17,538 nucleotides of DNA from Salinisphaera sp. UBA6602 (GCA_002433465.1 DJIE01000056.1:1934-19471), one strand, 5' to 3'; positions 6,611-14,379 are shown, counted from the first letter of the stretch. Notes: generated from the letters alone by a model not told the origin. Numbers and translations: made by a program.

Positions 6611-7276
6611 TCAGTCCCGGCTCTTAGGCTTCGGCCCGGGCGCCTGTCTGTGAAGCGTTCGCCCGAGGCGCTTCTCGGCCCGGTTGATGAACACCTCATT
6701 GCCCAGCGGGCGGCCGGTACGTAGGTGTTGCTCGACCTGTTCGGCTTCATCGGCGGGCACGCCGGCAGCCAGATAATCGCTCCAGTCGTCAGCCAGGTTG
6801 GGTCGGCGCGATAGTTTGATATGGGGATCGCCCCGGTTCGATACATGGGTCTTGGCACTCGACCACGGCCATTCGGCGGGGTCGGTGACGATATCCGCCG
6901 CTACGGGATTGCGTTCCACATAGCGTATGGCAGCCCAGAGGTGGGCGTCGTCCATGGGGTAGGAATGAAATCGCTCTTGCCAGAGGTGGCCACGCCAGTT
7001 TTCGCGGAAGTTGATATGTCGCGTATAGCGCCGATGGGCTTCGCCCAGCGCCGCGCGCAGGCCGTCCGAGTGGCTTGGCGTCAGGATGAAGTGCACCTGG
7101 TCGGGCAGGAGGCAATAGGCGATCACCGTGGTATCCGCCTTCGCCGCGAACTCGTTGATCAGCGATAGATAGAACCGGTAGTCGTCGTCGTCGAAGAAGA
7201 CGGGCTGGCGGCGATTGCCGCGCTGGGTGACGTGGTGCGGTGTGCCGGGTAGGACGACACGGGCGAGGCGGGCCAT
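6611..7276 (-). CDS. REP-associated tyrosine transposase (RAYT, Y1/IS200-like family)
   Basis: RAYTs are HUH-type single-strand nucleases thought to spread REP palindromes. The 221-residue protein has the family start MARLARVVLPGTPHHVTQRGN, the LPDQVHFIL strand that normally carries the HUH metal motif, the helix AHRRYTRHIN with the catalytic Tyr (residue 84), and GHLWQERFHSYPMDD. It continues with AIRYVERNPV, DPAEWPWSSAKTH, and the C-terminal TGRPLGNEVFINRAEKRLGR segment often seen in longer RAYTs. Length and order are normal and the frame is unbroken. The first His of the HUH pair is Gln (QVH, residues 60-62), which may weaken or abolish metal-dependent cleavage. The unit is flanked by exact inverted copies of a 14-base motif. 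No clear Shine-Dalgarno site precedes the ATG, as is common for transposase genes. Confidence 0.92.
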   Translation of the reverse strand: MARLARVVLPGTPHHVTQRGNRRQPVFFDDDDYRFYLSLINEFAAKADTTVIAYCLLPDQVHFILTPSHSDGLRAALGEAHRRYTRHINFRENWRGHLWQERFHSYPMDDAHLWAAIRYVERNPVAADIVTDPAEWPWSSAKTHVSNRGDPHIKLSRRPNLADDWSDYLAAGVPADEAEQVEQHLRTGRPLGNEVFINRAEKRLGRTLHRQAPGPKPKSRD

Positions 7277-7311
7277 GCGGATGCTCTAGCGGGGTCGGGT
7301 GTGGGAGTTAA

Positions 7312-7329
7312 GTATACTGTCCCCGAATA
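7312..7329 (+). repeat. right copy of the inverted motif flanking the lipoprotein/RAYT unit
   Basis: gtatactgtccccgaata starts 35 bases upstream of the RAYT start codon. Its core agtatactgtcccc is exactly inverted at 5792-5805 and degenerate at 2818, 5586 and 5610. It is also the nearest notable sequence upstream of the monooxygenase gene. Confidence 0.75.
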
Positions 7330-7451
7330 GATGCTGCGTGATTTGCTTTTGCCGTTTTGTGATTGGCGCGGCTCTCACTTCGTTGCAGAGACTGTCGGCC
7401 TGCGGTGACGGCATGGGGCCGCGCCGATGCGTCTTTCGATGGAGAGCAGCG

Positions 7452-8699
7452 ATGAGTGCAGTGTCTATCAAGCAGGAAGTGGTCGATGCGTTCGGTTGGC
7501 AGCAGGATGCCTGGCCGGATACGGCGGATGGCTGGATCGAGCGGGCCCGTAGCGTCGGCGATCTGCTGGCCGAGGATGCGGTGGTGCGCGATCGCGCCAA
7601 TCGCAGCCCGCATGCCGAGGTGGAGCTGCTCAAGAACGCCGGGCTGGTCACGCTGCTGGCGCCGAAAGCCCTTGGCGGCGGTGGCCAGCGGTGGTCGACC
7701 GCCTATCGGGTGATTCGCGAGGTGGCCCGGGGCGATGGCTCGATCGGTCAGCTGCTGGGGTATCACTATCTGTGGGCCTGGGCGGCGCGTCTGGTGGGCA
7801 CGCCGGATCAGATCGAGGCCATCGAGCGCCACTATGCCGCCGGGCAGCTGTTTTTCGGCGGCGCGGTGAACCCGCGCGATAACGATCTCAAGGTGACGGA
7901 TACGGGCGATACGCTCGTGTTCAACGGCCGCAAGAGCTTTTCCACCGGCAGCGGGGTGGCGGATCTGACCGTACTGGAAGGCGTGCTGGAAAACAGCGGC
8001 GAGCATGTGTTCGCGGTGGTGGATTCGCGCCAGGACGGGCTGGAATTTCTGGGCGACTGGGACAACCTCGGCCAGCGTCTGACCGAATCCGGCGGCGTCG
8101 TTATCCGCGACGTGGAAGTGCTCTGGAGCGACGCCCTCGGCTTCGTGAACAAGCGCTATCAGCCCAGCGTGTATGCCACCCTGAACGTGCCGGCCATACA
8201 GCTGGTGTTCACCAGCTTTTATCTGGGCATTGCCGAAGGTGCGCTGGCGGCCGCGCTCGAATACAACCGCCGGCACACGCGCCCCTGGCCCTACGGCGGC
8301 GACAACAAGACCCGTGCGGCCGACGAGTTCTATGTGCTCGACGGCTTTGGCGATCTGCAGTCGCGGCTGTGGGCCAGCCAGGCATTTGTGGAACAGACCG
8401 TGGCCGTGGTCGATGCGCTGTTGCACCGGCCGCGCGAGGCGGTCAAAGCCCGCGAGCGCGGTGAAGCGGCCGTGAAGGTAGCCGCGGCGAAACAGCGCAT
8501 CGTGGATACCGGGCTGGATATTGCGACCCGGCTGTATGAATTGACCGGCGCTCGGGCCAGCGCTAACAAGTACGGCTTCGATATCTACTGGCGCAACCTG
8601 CGTACCCACAGCCTGCACGATCCGATTGCCTACAAGCGGGTTGAGGTCGGCCGCTTCGCCCTGCTCGATGAGATCCCGGAGCCGACCTGGTACACCTGA
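7452..8699 (+). CDS. DszC/SfnB-like flavin-dependent monooxygenase (acyl-CoA dehydrogenase fold)
   Basis: The 415-residue protein has the acyl-CoA dehydrogenase fold throughout: an N-terminal helical domain (LLKNAGLVTLLAPKALGGGG, VIREVARGDGSIGQLLGYHY), a central beta domain (FFGGAVNPRDND, NGRKSFSTGSGVAD), and a C-terminal helical bundle. The Arg/Asn-His-Asp tail WRNLRTHSLHDPIAYK is typical of the DszC/SfnB branch. That branch uses reduced FMN or FAD and oxygen to oxidise organosulfur substrates such as dibenzothiophene or dimethylsulfone derivatives, and includes other N- or S-oxygenases. The substrate here is unknown. The ATG at 7452 is chosen because ggaga lies six bases upstream; the open frame before it has no family similarity. 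No flavin reductase or sulfonate transporter lies nearby, so it depends on a reductase encoded elsewhere. It stands alone, divergent from the RAYT gene and convergent with the STN gene. Confidence 0.85.
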   Translation: MSAVSIKQEVVDAFGWQQDAWPDTADGWIERARSVGDLLAEDAVVRDRANRSPHAEVELLKNAGLVTLLAPKALGGGGQRWSTAYRVIREVARGDGSIGQLLGYHYLWAWAARLVGTPDQIEAIERHYAAGQLFFGGAVNPRDNDLKVTDTGDTLVFNGRKSFSTGSGVADLTVLEGVLENSGEHVFAVVDSRQDGLEFLGDWDNLGQRLTESGGVVIRDVEVLWSDALGFVNKRYQPSVYATLNVPAIQLVFTSFYLGIAEGALAAALEYNRRHTRPWPYGGDNKTRAADEFYVLDGFGDLQSRLWASQAFVEQTVAVVDALLHRPREAVKARERGEAAVKVAAAKQRIVDTGLDIATRLYELTGARASANKYGFDIYWRNLRTHSLHDPIAYKRVEVGRFALLDEIPEPTWYT

Positions 8700-8882
8700 G
8701 CGTTTGTCGAGCTGGGGATGCCGCGCAAGGGACGTCGCGAAGCGTTCCAATGCTGCGCAATCGTTGCCAGCCAGCTCGTCTTTCTGGGTCAGAGCCGTTG
8801 GTCAAAGGAGGGAACCGAACCGGCTCGAATACCAGGCGTCGTTAGCGTGCTGACCGGCGTGGAACGAGCCGTGGACTTGCGG

Positions 8883-9419
8883 CTAGCCGGCGAGCTGGCC
8901 CTGCACATAGGCGAACAGGCGCTGAAAGCTGGCGTTTTCGCCGGCGCTGAGAAAACCCTGCTCGGTAATCAGCGCCTGGGCGTCGCGCCAGACCGCCGCC
9001 AGGTCCCGGTCGAGCGCGGCGGCCTTATCCTTGGACAGCGCGCCGGTGCGGCGCGCGCTGGCGACTTGATGGCGCAGCGTATCCACGCGCTGCTTTACCG
9101 CCTCGCGGTCGGCACGATTGACGGCGTAGTGGCCCGGGTCGACATGCGCTTCCAGCCCGGTGCCCCGCACCAGACGGATAAGCGCGTTGGCCGCGGTGAA
9201 TCGACCCTGTACCGGATTGACCTGCAGGGCCGCGTTTTCGCCCAGATCGGTTTCCACCAGGCAGCCGCTGGTATGCGCGAACTGCTGCAAGGCGCTATCC
9301 AGCCGGCCGGCATCAATCGCGTAATCGCGCGCGCCGGGCGAACAGGCCGCAAACGCGGGCGCGGCGGCGCTGGCCGCAAACAGGGCGAGTATCCAGAGGC
9401 CGAGTGATTGACGGGTCAT
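8883..9419 (-). CDS. secreted STN (secretin/TonB short N-terminal) domain protein
   Basis: The 178-residue protein begins with a Sec signal peptide (MTRQSLGLWILALFAASAAA, cleavage likely after PAFA, residue 24). Residues about 33-100 match the STN domain: RDYAIDAGRLDSALQQFAHT, then AALQVNPVQGRFTAANALIRLVRGTGLEAHVD and a final YAV strand. STN domains normally sit at the N-terminus of TonB-dependent receptors of the FecA type or of secretins. Here the rest is only a charged helical tail of about 75 residues, with no beta barrel and no secretin ring. A stand-alone periplasmic STN protein could sense or relay a signal to a partner, but no FecR or sigma-factor gene is adjacent. I chose the ATG at 9419 because it starts the signal peptide; the open frame extends further upstream without similarity. 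Confidence 0.75.
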   Translation of the reverse strand: MTRQSLGLWILALFAASAAAPAFAACSPGARDYAIDAGRLDSALQQFAHTSGCLVETDLGENAALQVNPVQGRFTAANALIRLVRGTGLEAHVDPGHYAVNRADREAVKQRVDTLRHQVASARRTGALSKDKAAALDRDLAAVWRDAQALITEQGFLSAGENASFQRLFAYVQGQLAG

Positions 9420-9624
9420 GGCGATTGGGTCAAGAACATGGTCGTCTTGTGACCGCGAATGGCGCGCGAAATTGCTGATCAGCCTATCTCCGGTCGCGGC
9501 CACACGGCGGACAGGCAACTCAAGCCACAGTCACGGCTGCGTGACCTTGCGGCGTAATACCTCGGCCGGGCAACGGCCCACCCAATCCGCTACAAGGGCA
9601 GGAACTGGCATACCGCGTCGTGCC

Positions 9625-9655
9625 GCCGGCCATGCCCGGTTAAGGCATAGCCGGC
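9625..9655 (-). terminator. GC-rich hairpin downstream of the chemoreceptor gene
   Basis: gccggccatgcc and ggcatagccggc form a 12-base stem with a single mismatched or wobble position around a seven-base loop. It lies 35 bases beyond the stop codon of the chemoreceptor. There is no T-run on the minus strand, so it may be a non-canonical terminator or an mRNA 3'-end stabiliser. Confidence 0.5.
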
Positions 9656-9689
9656 AATCGGTCTCGGGCTGATTGTTTGCCTGGGCGCT

Positions 9690-11333
9690 CTAGCTGTACG
9701 CGGGGGCGCCCATGTCGACGGCCGGGTACGCCTGCGGCGACGTAACCGAGCGCTCCGGTTGCGCGTCGACGCCACGCGCCGGCTGGCTGGCCAGCTGGAA
9801 CTGCTGTACCAGTTTCACCAGTTCGGCCGCCTGGCCGCGCAGGCTTTCGGCCGCCGCCGCGGATTCCTCCACGAGTGCGGCGTTCTGCTGGGTGGTTTCG
9901 TCGATCTGCGTTACGGCCTCGCTGGCCTGGCGTACGGCCTCGTTCTGTTCGCGGCTGGCGCTGCTCATTTCCTCGACGATGGTGCTGACGTTGGTAATCG
10001 CCGACACGACCTGCTGCATGGTGGCGCCGGCACGATCGGCAAGCGTGGTGCCCTGGCCAATACGCTCCACGCTCGTCTCGATGAGCACCTTGATTTCCTT
10101 GGCGGCGTCGGCGCTGCGCTGGGCAAGGTTGCGCACCTCGTTGGCCACCACGGCAAAGCCGCGGCCCTGCTCGCCGGCGCGCGCGGCTTCCACCGAGGCG
10201 TTGAGGGCAAGGATATTGGTCTGGAAGGCGATACCGTCGATCACGGCAACGATGTTGCTCACCTGAACGCTGCTGTCGTTTATCTCGCGCATGGTCGCCA
10301 CCACCTGCTCGACGACGTCGCCGCCTTCTGCGGCCACTGAGTTCGCCTCGCCCGCCAGCCGGTTGGCGGTGGCCGCGTTTTCGGCGTTGTGGCTGGCGCT
10401 GGCGCCCATTTCCTCCATCGAGGCAGAGGTCTGTTCCAGAGCCGCGGCCTGTTCTTCGGTGCGCTGGCTCAAATCGCTATTGCCCTGCGCGATCTGGCCG
10501 CTGGCGGTGGATACACTCTCGGCATTGCGCCGCACTTCGGCCACCACGGTGGTCAGGCTTTCCACCATGGCCTGCTGGGCGGCCAGCAGCTGGCCGATCT
10601 CGTTGGTCGAATGTACGTCGATGCGCTGGGTTAGGTCGCCCGCGGCCACTGCCTTGGCCTGGTCGACTGCGCGCCCGAGCGGCCGGGTTATGCCGCGAGC
10701 GATCACGATGGCCACGCCCAGGGATATCAGCACCGCGATCACGCCCAGGCCGATCGTCTTCATCATGGCGGCGTCGTATTCCGCCTGGCTGGTTTCCATG
10801 CCACGTGCGGCGACGGTGAGCTGGAGGTCGATGAGCTCGTTGATTTTGTGGCTGATCGGATCAATCGTGGCATAAAGTTCGCCGTCGTGATTTTCCAGCT
10901 GGTTGCTAACCAATCCGGAATAACCCTTCAGATCGCGCAGCAGGCTGTCGACGGCGGCGTTGGCGGGGCCAAACAGTTTTTCCGCCTGCTCAACCAGCGC
11001 GGTTTCGGTTGCGGTAAGCCGGGTGGATCGATACGCCTGCCAGTCGCTGTTGATCGTGGTTCGAGCGGACTGGATCGCCTGGGTGGCCTCTTCGGCAGTC
11101 AAGAGCCCGGCGTTCGCCTTGTTGAGCGCATCGATCACATCCACCGCATAGGCGTCGGAGATTTTTTTCAGCCCCTTGAGCGGCACCACGCGGTCGTTGT
11201 ACAGCGAGCGCATCTCGGCGTTGACGGTGCTCAAGCTGTAGGAATTAAGCGCGCCGCTTATCACCAGGAAAAATACCGCTACCAGAATGCTCAGGCCCAG
11301 TTGTTTGCTAATTGATAGGTTGCTGATTTTCAA
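9690..11333 (-). CDS. methyl-accepting chemotaxis protein with four-helix-bundle sensor
   Basis: This is an inner-membrane chemoreceptor that controls CheA through CheW. The 547-residue protein has TM1 at about 11-33, a periplasmic domain of about 155 residues that looks like the 4HB_MCP type, TM2 at about 192-213, a HAMP domain (starting [20 protein letters not shown]) and a long cytoplasmic coiled coil. The signalling tip contains [20 protein letters not shown] followed by [20 protein letters not shown]. Methylation-type segments with Glu/Gln pairs surround it. The C-terminus ends in GAPAYS and has no NWETF-type CheR/CheB tether, so adaptation would need other receptors or act without tethering. 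The start is TTG at 11333: ggag lies seven bases upstream and no in-frame ATG fits. No che genes are in the window. The ligand is unknown. Confidence 0.93.
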   Translation of the reverse strand: MKISNLSISKQLGLSILVAVFFLVISGALNSYSLSTVNAEMRSLYNDRVVPLKGLKKISDAYAVDVIDALNKANAGLLTAEEATQAIQSARTTINSDWQAYRSTRLTATETALVEQAEKLFGPANAAVDSLLRDLKGYSGLVSNQLENHDGELYATIDPISHKINELIDLQLTVAARGMETSQAEYDAAMMKTIGLGVIAVLISLGVAIVIARGITRPLGRAVDQAKAVAAGDLTQRIDVHSTNEIGQLLAAQQAMVESLTTVVAEVRRNAESVSTASGQIAQGNSDLSQRTEEQAAALEQTSASMEEMGASASHNAENAATANRLAGEANSVAAEGGDVVEQVVATMREINDSSVQVSNIVAVIDGIAFQTNILALNASVEAARAGEQGRGFAVVANEVRNLAQRSADAAKEIKVLIETSVERIGQGTTLADRAGATMQQVVSAITNVSTIVEEMSSASREQNEAVRQASEAVTQIDETTQQNAALVEESAAAAESLRGQAAELVKLVQQFQLASQPARGVDAQPERSVTSPQAYPAVDMGAPAYS

Positions 11334-11886
11334 AAATGTTCTCCGATATTTGGAGCCGGGATTAGGGGCCGGTTAAATGATGAAGCGGGCGAAATGGGTC
11401 GGGCGCGCAAGCTGTGGCCGGCCGAGTGCAGCGGTTAAAAGCGCGGCTGGGCGTCATAGCGCTACCGGGCCGGGCCAACGCCGCAGCCGTATGCGGTGAT
11501 GCAATACGTGCGTTGCGATTCGTATGGCGCGCTGTCCTTGAATGTCGTGGGTGCCCGGCAGAGCCGACAGCAAAAGCGGCGCTTGGCATGACCGGCGTTT
11601 GGTTTGCGAGCGGCTGACTTGCCTTAATTTCTCGGCGATTCGAGGGATAACTTTAGAGAGATGAAACGAAATTTCGTTATCGTTGGATGGTGCGCTTACG
11701 CGACAGCATGGCGGCGAAGCCGAGGCCCGGCGACGACAATGCGGCTGGCCGTGCTGGTGCGGTTCAATGCCGGGGCGTGGATCGTTTGATCGGTGGCGCA
11801 GTGGGGAGCGCGGGACTTTATCATCGAGCAATGATACGTATGATGGCGTTCTAACCGATTGCAGTCTTACTGGCAGGAGCCACCCT
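11334..11886. other. 553-base divergent intergenic region between the chemoreceptor and the DUF442 gene
   Basis: I see no credible gene: the open frames here are Arg/Pro-rich shadows without ribosome-binding sites. The region must hold the promoters of both divergent genes. A perfect 14-base palindrome, aacgaaatttcgtt (11665-11678), lies about 210 bases upstream of the DUF442 start. A short atcat...atgat inverted repeat and atacgtat lie at about 11820-11840, nearer that gene. None can be assigned to a named regulator. Confidence 0.4.
11665..11678. promoter_or_regulatory. perfect 14-base palindrome, possible operator
   Basis: aacgaaatttcgtt is its own reverse complement and sits in otherwise unstructured intergenic DNA between two divergent promoters. 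A dimeric repressor site is possible, but no regulator gene is adjacent. Confidence 0.35.
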
Positions 11887-12333
11887 ATGTCCGACTACAC
11901 CCAAGGCCTTGTGAATGCATGCCGGTTCGAGCGCGGGATCACCACTGCCGGCCAGCCCACGGCTGCACAGCTCGAAGCGGCCCAGGCCCAGGGGGTGAAG
12001 ACGGTCATCAACCTGCGCCCCGACGGCGAGATGACCGACTTCGACGAGGCCGCACTCGTTCGCAAAACCGGCATGAACTATGTGCATATCCCGGTAGCCG
12101 GCGCGGACGACATCAACGACAAGAACGCGCGCCTGCTCGACGAAGCCCTGGTGCCCGGTGCCCTGCCGGCGCTGGTGCATTGCGGCAGCGCCAATCGTGT
12201 GGGTGCTCTGATTGCCTACCGGGCCCGCTTCATCCAGCACAAGAGCGATCACGAATCCATGGGCCTGGGCATTGCTGCCGGCCTCGACCCGGATGGGTCC
12301 CTGCTGGACGCGGTGGCGCGCAAGATCGGCTGA
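11887..12333 (+). CDS. DUF442 / dual-specificity phosphatase-like protein (beta-lactamase hydrolase-like family)
   Basis: The 148-residue protein matches the DUF442 phosphatase fold: GITTAGQPTAAQLEAAQAQG, VKTVINLRPDGE (the conserved strand and Asp-Gly), YVHIPV, and the cysteine loop VHCGSANRVGAL with Cys 99 and Arg 104. The Cys-x4-Arg spacing is usual for this family rather than the Cys-x5-Arg of classic tyrosine phosphatases. Relatives are found fused or next to ETHE1-type persulfide dioxygenases in sulfide metabolism, but no such gene is here, so the substrate is open. The ATG at 11887 is supported by caggag seven bases upstream. The gene converges with the hydroxyacid dehydrogenase, with a hairpin between them. 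Confidence 0.85.
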   Translation: MSDYTQGLVNACRFERGITTAGQPTAAQLEAAQAQGVKTVINLRPDGEMTDFDEAALVRKTGMNYVHIPVAGADDINDKNARLLDEALVPGALPALVHCGSANRVGALIAYRARFIQHKSDHESMGLGIAAGLDPDGSLLDAVARKIG

Positions 12334-12345
12334 TCGGTGACGACC

Positions 12346-12361
12346 GCGGGCATGTGCCCGC
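12346..12361. terminator. hairpin between convergent genes
   Basis: gcgggc and gcccgc pair around atgt (the symmetry extends to gcgggca/tgcccgc). It sits in the 44-base gap between the stop codons of the DUF442 and hydroxyacid dehydrogenase genes and could serve both strands. No T-run follows. Confidence 0.45.
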
Positions 12362-12377
12362 AGGTGAAGCGCCCGGG

Positions 12378-13319
12378 TCAGGCCACCGGGGTCAGCAAGG
12401 CGCGCCCGTCGAAGTGCGCCCGCAGATTATCCACCACGAGCTGGCCCATGGCGGTGCGCGTTTCCATGGTAGCGCTGGCGTAATGCGGCGCCAGCACGAC
12501 GTTATCCAGGGCGTGCAGGGCGTCGGGCACCTGCGGCTCGTTGGCCAGCACGTCCAGGCCGGCGCCGCGGATATCGCCCTGCGTCAGGGCGGTTATCAGC
12601 GCCGGCTCATCCACGGTCGAGCCGCGGCCCACGTTGATTAGAATGCCTTCCGGCCCGAGCGCCTCCAGTACGACGGCGTCCACCATGCGGTCGGTCGCAG
12701 GCCCGCCCGGCACGACCACCACCAGAAAGTCGCTGTCCGCGGCGAGTGCGACGAGGCTGTCGTAGTAGCGATAGGCGACGTCTGCGTTGCGACGGCGCTG
12801 GTGATAGCCGATGGTCATATCGAAAGCGGCCGCACGCTGCGCGATCGCCTGCCCGATACGTCCGAGGCCAAGAATGCCCAGCCGCTTGCCGCTGACACGA
12901 TGCGCCAGCGACAGGCCGTCCAGCCAGCGCCCGGCGCGGACATTGCGATCGGCGCGCAGCAGCTGGCGGGACGTGGCCAGCATGAGCAAGAGCGCGAAGT
13001 CGGCCACGTCGTCGGTGAGCACATCGGGCGTATGCGTAACGCGAATGCCGCGTTGGCGGGCGTAGTCGAGGTTGAGCGCGTCCGTACCGATGCCCGAAGA
13101 CGCCATGATTTCGAGCACGGGCAGCCGCTCCAGCCGGTCGATCGGCGGTGCCTGAACGGCGTTGGTGGCCATGCCGCGAATAAGCGGGCCGACCGCGTCG
13201 ATCATTCTATCGGCCTCGTCTGCGCTGTCGGGCAGGCTATATACGATGAACGAGGCCTCGAGCTGGTCGAGTACGTTCGGCGGCATGCGACCGGCAACGA
13301 GTACCGCCGGGCGGCTCAT
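12378..13319 (-). CDS. D-isomer specific 2-hydroxyacid dehydrogenase (glyoxylate/hydroxypyruvate reductase-like)
   Basis: This NAD(P)H-dependent enzyme reduces 2-oxoacids such as glyoxylate or hydroxypyruvate to D-2-hydroxyacids in the cytoplasm. The 313-residue protein has the family order: N-terminal catalytic lobe with LEIMASSGIGTDALNLDYA, HTPDVLTDDVADFALLLMLA, the Rossmann motif GILGLGRIGQAIA (Gly 151, 153, 156), INVGRGSTVDE with the substrate Arg (232), LDVLANEP with the catalytic Glu (261) and LAPHYASAT with the catalytic His (279). The YHQRRR after the second strand suggests NADPH preference, since basic residues sit where NAD-specific enzymes have Asp. I chose the ATG at 13319 because the family N-terminus begins there; in-frame ATGs 54 and 66 bases upstream would add a non-conserved extension. 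The precise substrate is not determinable. Confidence 0.9.
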   Translation of the reverse strand: MSRPAVLVAGRMPPNVLDQLEASFIVYSLPDSADEADRMIDAVGPLIRGMATNAVQAPPIDRLERLPVLEIMASSGIGTDALNLDYARQRGIRVTHTPDVLTDDVADFALLLMLATSRQLLRADRNVRAGRWLDGLSLAHRVSGKRLGILGLGRIGQAIAQRAAAFDMTIGYHQRRRNADVAYRYYDSLVALAADSDFLVVVVPGGPATDRMVDAVVLEALGPEGILINVGRGSTVDEPALITALTQGDIRGAGLDVLANEPQVPDALHALDNVVLAPHYASATMETRTAMGQLVVDNLRAHFDGRALLTPVA

Positions 13320-13454
13320 CGCACGGCCTCGGCCAGCGCGCTCAGGTGGGACATGGCTACGGCTTGTGCTCATGAATACCGCCATGCTGACGCGTTATCG
13401 CTCGTTTGGCGAGCGAATGGTGGGTACGCGCCGCCGTGGTCGCGCAGTGCTGGT

Positions 13455-13841
13455 TCAGTCGCTGAGCAGGTCCGCCAGTTCGCCGGGCAGGTCGAGCTCG
13501 GTGTTTTTCGCTTCGCCTTCGCTCAGCGCGTGGTCGAGCGTACGGGCCACGCTGCGGGCCAGCATTCTGGCGTCGGCCTCTTCCAGTTCGGTCCGAAACA
13601 TCAGCTTGTAGTAGAACTCCTCCAGGCTGACGGGCACGTCGGTCGTCTCGGCGCGATTGCCGCCGGCGATGACCGCGTCCGCGATTTCGTCCGGTAGTTG
13701 CGCTGCCATGTCCTGAGTCTGACCCTTGGGCAGATGTTCGCATAGCGCATCGAGGGCGATCAGCGTGCTCTGGTGGGCCACATCCGGATCGAGCTGCGGA
13801 CAGCCCTCGTAGACACGGGCGATGAAACGATCGGTTTGCAT
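13455..13841 (-). CDS. DUF2267 family protein
   Basis: The 128-residue protein shows the two-repeat helical pattern of DUF2267: an N-terminal half (FIARVYEGCPQLDPDVAHQS, LIALDALCEHLPKGQTQDMAAQLPDEIADAV) and a C-terminal half (VSLEEFYYKLMFRTELEEAD, MLARSVARTLDHALSEGE, DLPGELADLL). The AAQLPDEI and DLPGELADLL turns are the repeat marks. The family's function is not known to me; members often occur with stress or CBS-type proteins, and a two-CBS gene is indeed the next gene upstream on the same strand, about 540 bases away. The ATG at 13841 has aggat upstream. A longer frame starting 36 bases earlier is less likely. Confidence 0.75.
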   Translation of the reverse strand: MQTDRFIARVYEGCPQLDPDVAHQSTLIALDALCEHLPKGQTQDMAAQLPDEIADAVIAGGNRAETTDVPVSLEEFYYKLMFRTELEEADARMLARSVARTLDHALSEGEAKNTELDLPGELADLLSD

Positions 13842-14379
13842 AGGGATATCCTGATGCGTGTCGCGTGCTTGCGGCACTTTTCAAATACCCGCTCAGCTTG
13901 GACCCGGCCGCTGCCCACTGAAATACCGATAAACCCGTAGGTACAGGCCGCCGCGACCCGCCTGCGCGCAGCCGGTTATTAATCCGGCCCAAAAACAGGC
14001 TATTCAATAGCTGATTTTTCGCGTTGACGCCGCGCGCATGCGAGAGCATTGCTGCCACGGCCAACGGTCGTGAAGCGTTGGGAAGAAACGACGCATGAGT
14101 GCCGCCGTTTCGTCCAACGGCATTGAAAACGGCCGACGTCGTCAGCTGTTTTGGTGCCGGATTAATAGGGCGCGCCAGATAACGTCGGCGGCTGCGGCGA
14201 GCCGTACCGCGATTCGCCGACGCGATTCTGCCGTTGGCCCGCCACCGGGTAGGCGCCAACAAACGCGGTCGCACCCCGGGACGAGCACGCGCATGCGTGC
14301 GGCTATACAACTTGTGCCGCCATTTAATTCGACCGCGCTGCCAGGCACGGCATGGCGAGCAAGCGAGCGCCGGGCGCAG
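13842..14379. other. 538-base stretch without a supported gene
   Basis: Open frames here lack ribosome-binding sites and show shadow-like Arg/Ala composition. A symmetric element at 13991-14019 (T- and A-tracts around gctattcaatagc) is listed separately. On the minus strand TTGAAT followed after 18 bases by ATTAAT could be a promoter for the DUF2267 gene. The remainder, notably 14020-14379, shows nothing I can interpret. Confidence 0.4.
13991..14019. terminator. bidirectional terminator-like hairpin
   Basis: gctatt and aatagc pair around a single C, flanked by aaaaacag on the left and tgattttt on the right, so the arms extend with one bulge and each strand ends in five T. It would terminate transcription coming leftwards from the CBS gene. 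Equally it could act on anything transcribed rightwards, although no + strand gene is seen nearby. Confidence 0.5.

Noticed and set aside
7299..7451. Upstream extension of the monooxygenase frame by 51 codons
   Set aside because: The extension has no family similarity and overlaps the RAYT motif; the ATG at 7452 has a good ribosome-binding site.
8811..8845. tRNA-like T-arm (ggctcgaatacc)
   Set aside because: No acceptor stem, anticodon arm or D-arm could be built around it on either strand.
8718..9407. Long plus-strand open frame of 229 codons
   Set aside because: It is antisense to the STN-domain gene, whose signal peptide and domain are clear; the frame has shadow-like composition.
11454..11831. 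Minus-strand open frame of 125 codons in the divergent intergenic region
   Set aside because: Arg/Pro/Ser/His-rich low-quality composition, no ribosome-binding site and no recognisable domain.
12801..13697. Long plus-strand open frame of 298 codons
   Set aside because: It is antisense to the hydroxyacid dehydrogenase and the DUF2267 gene, both with clear motifs; typical of high-GC shadow frames.
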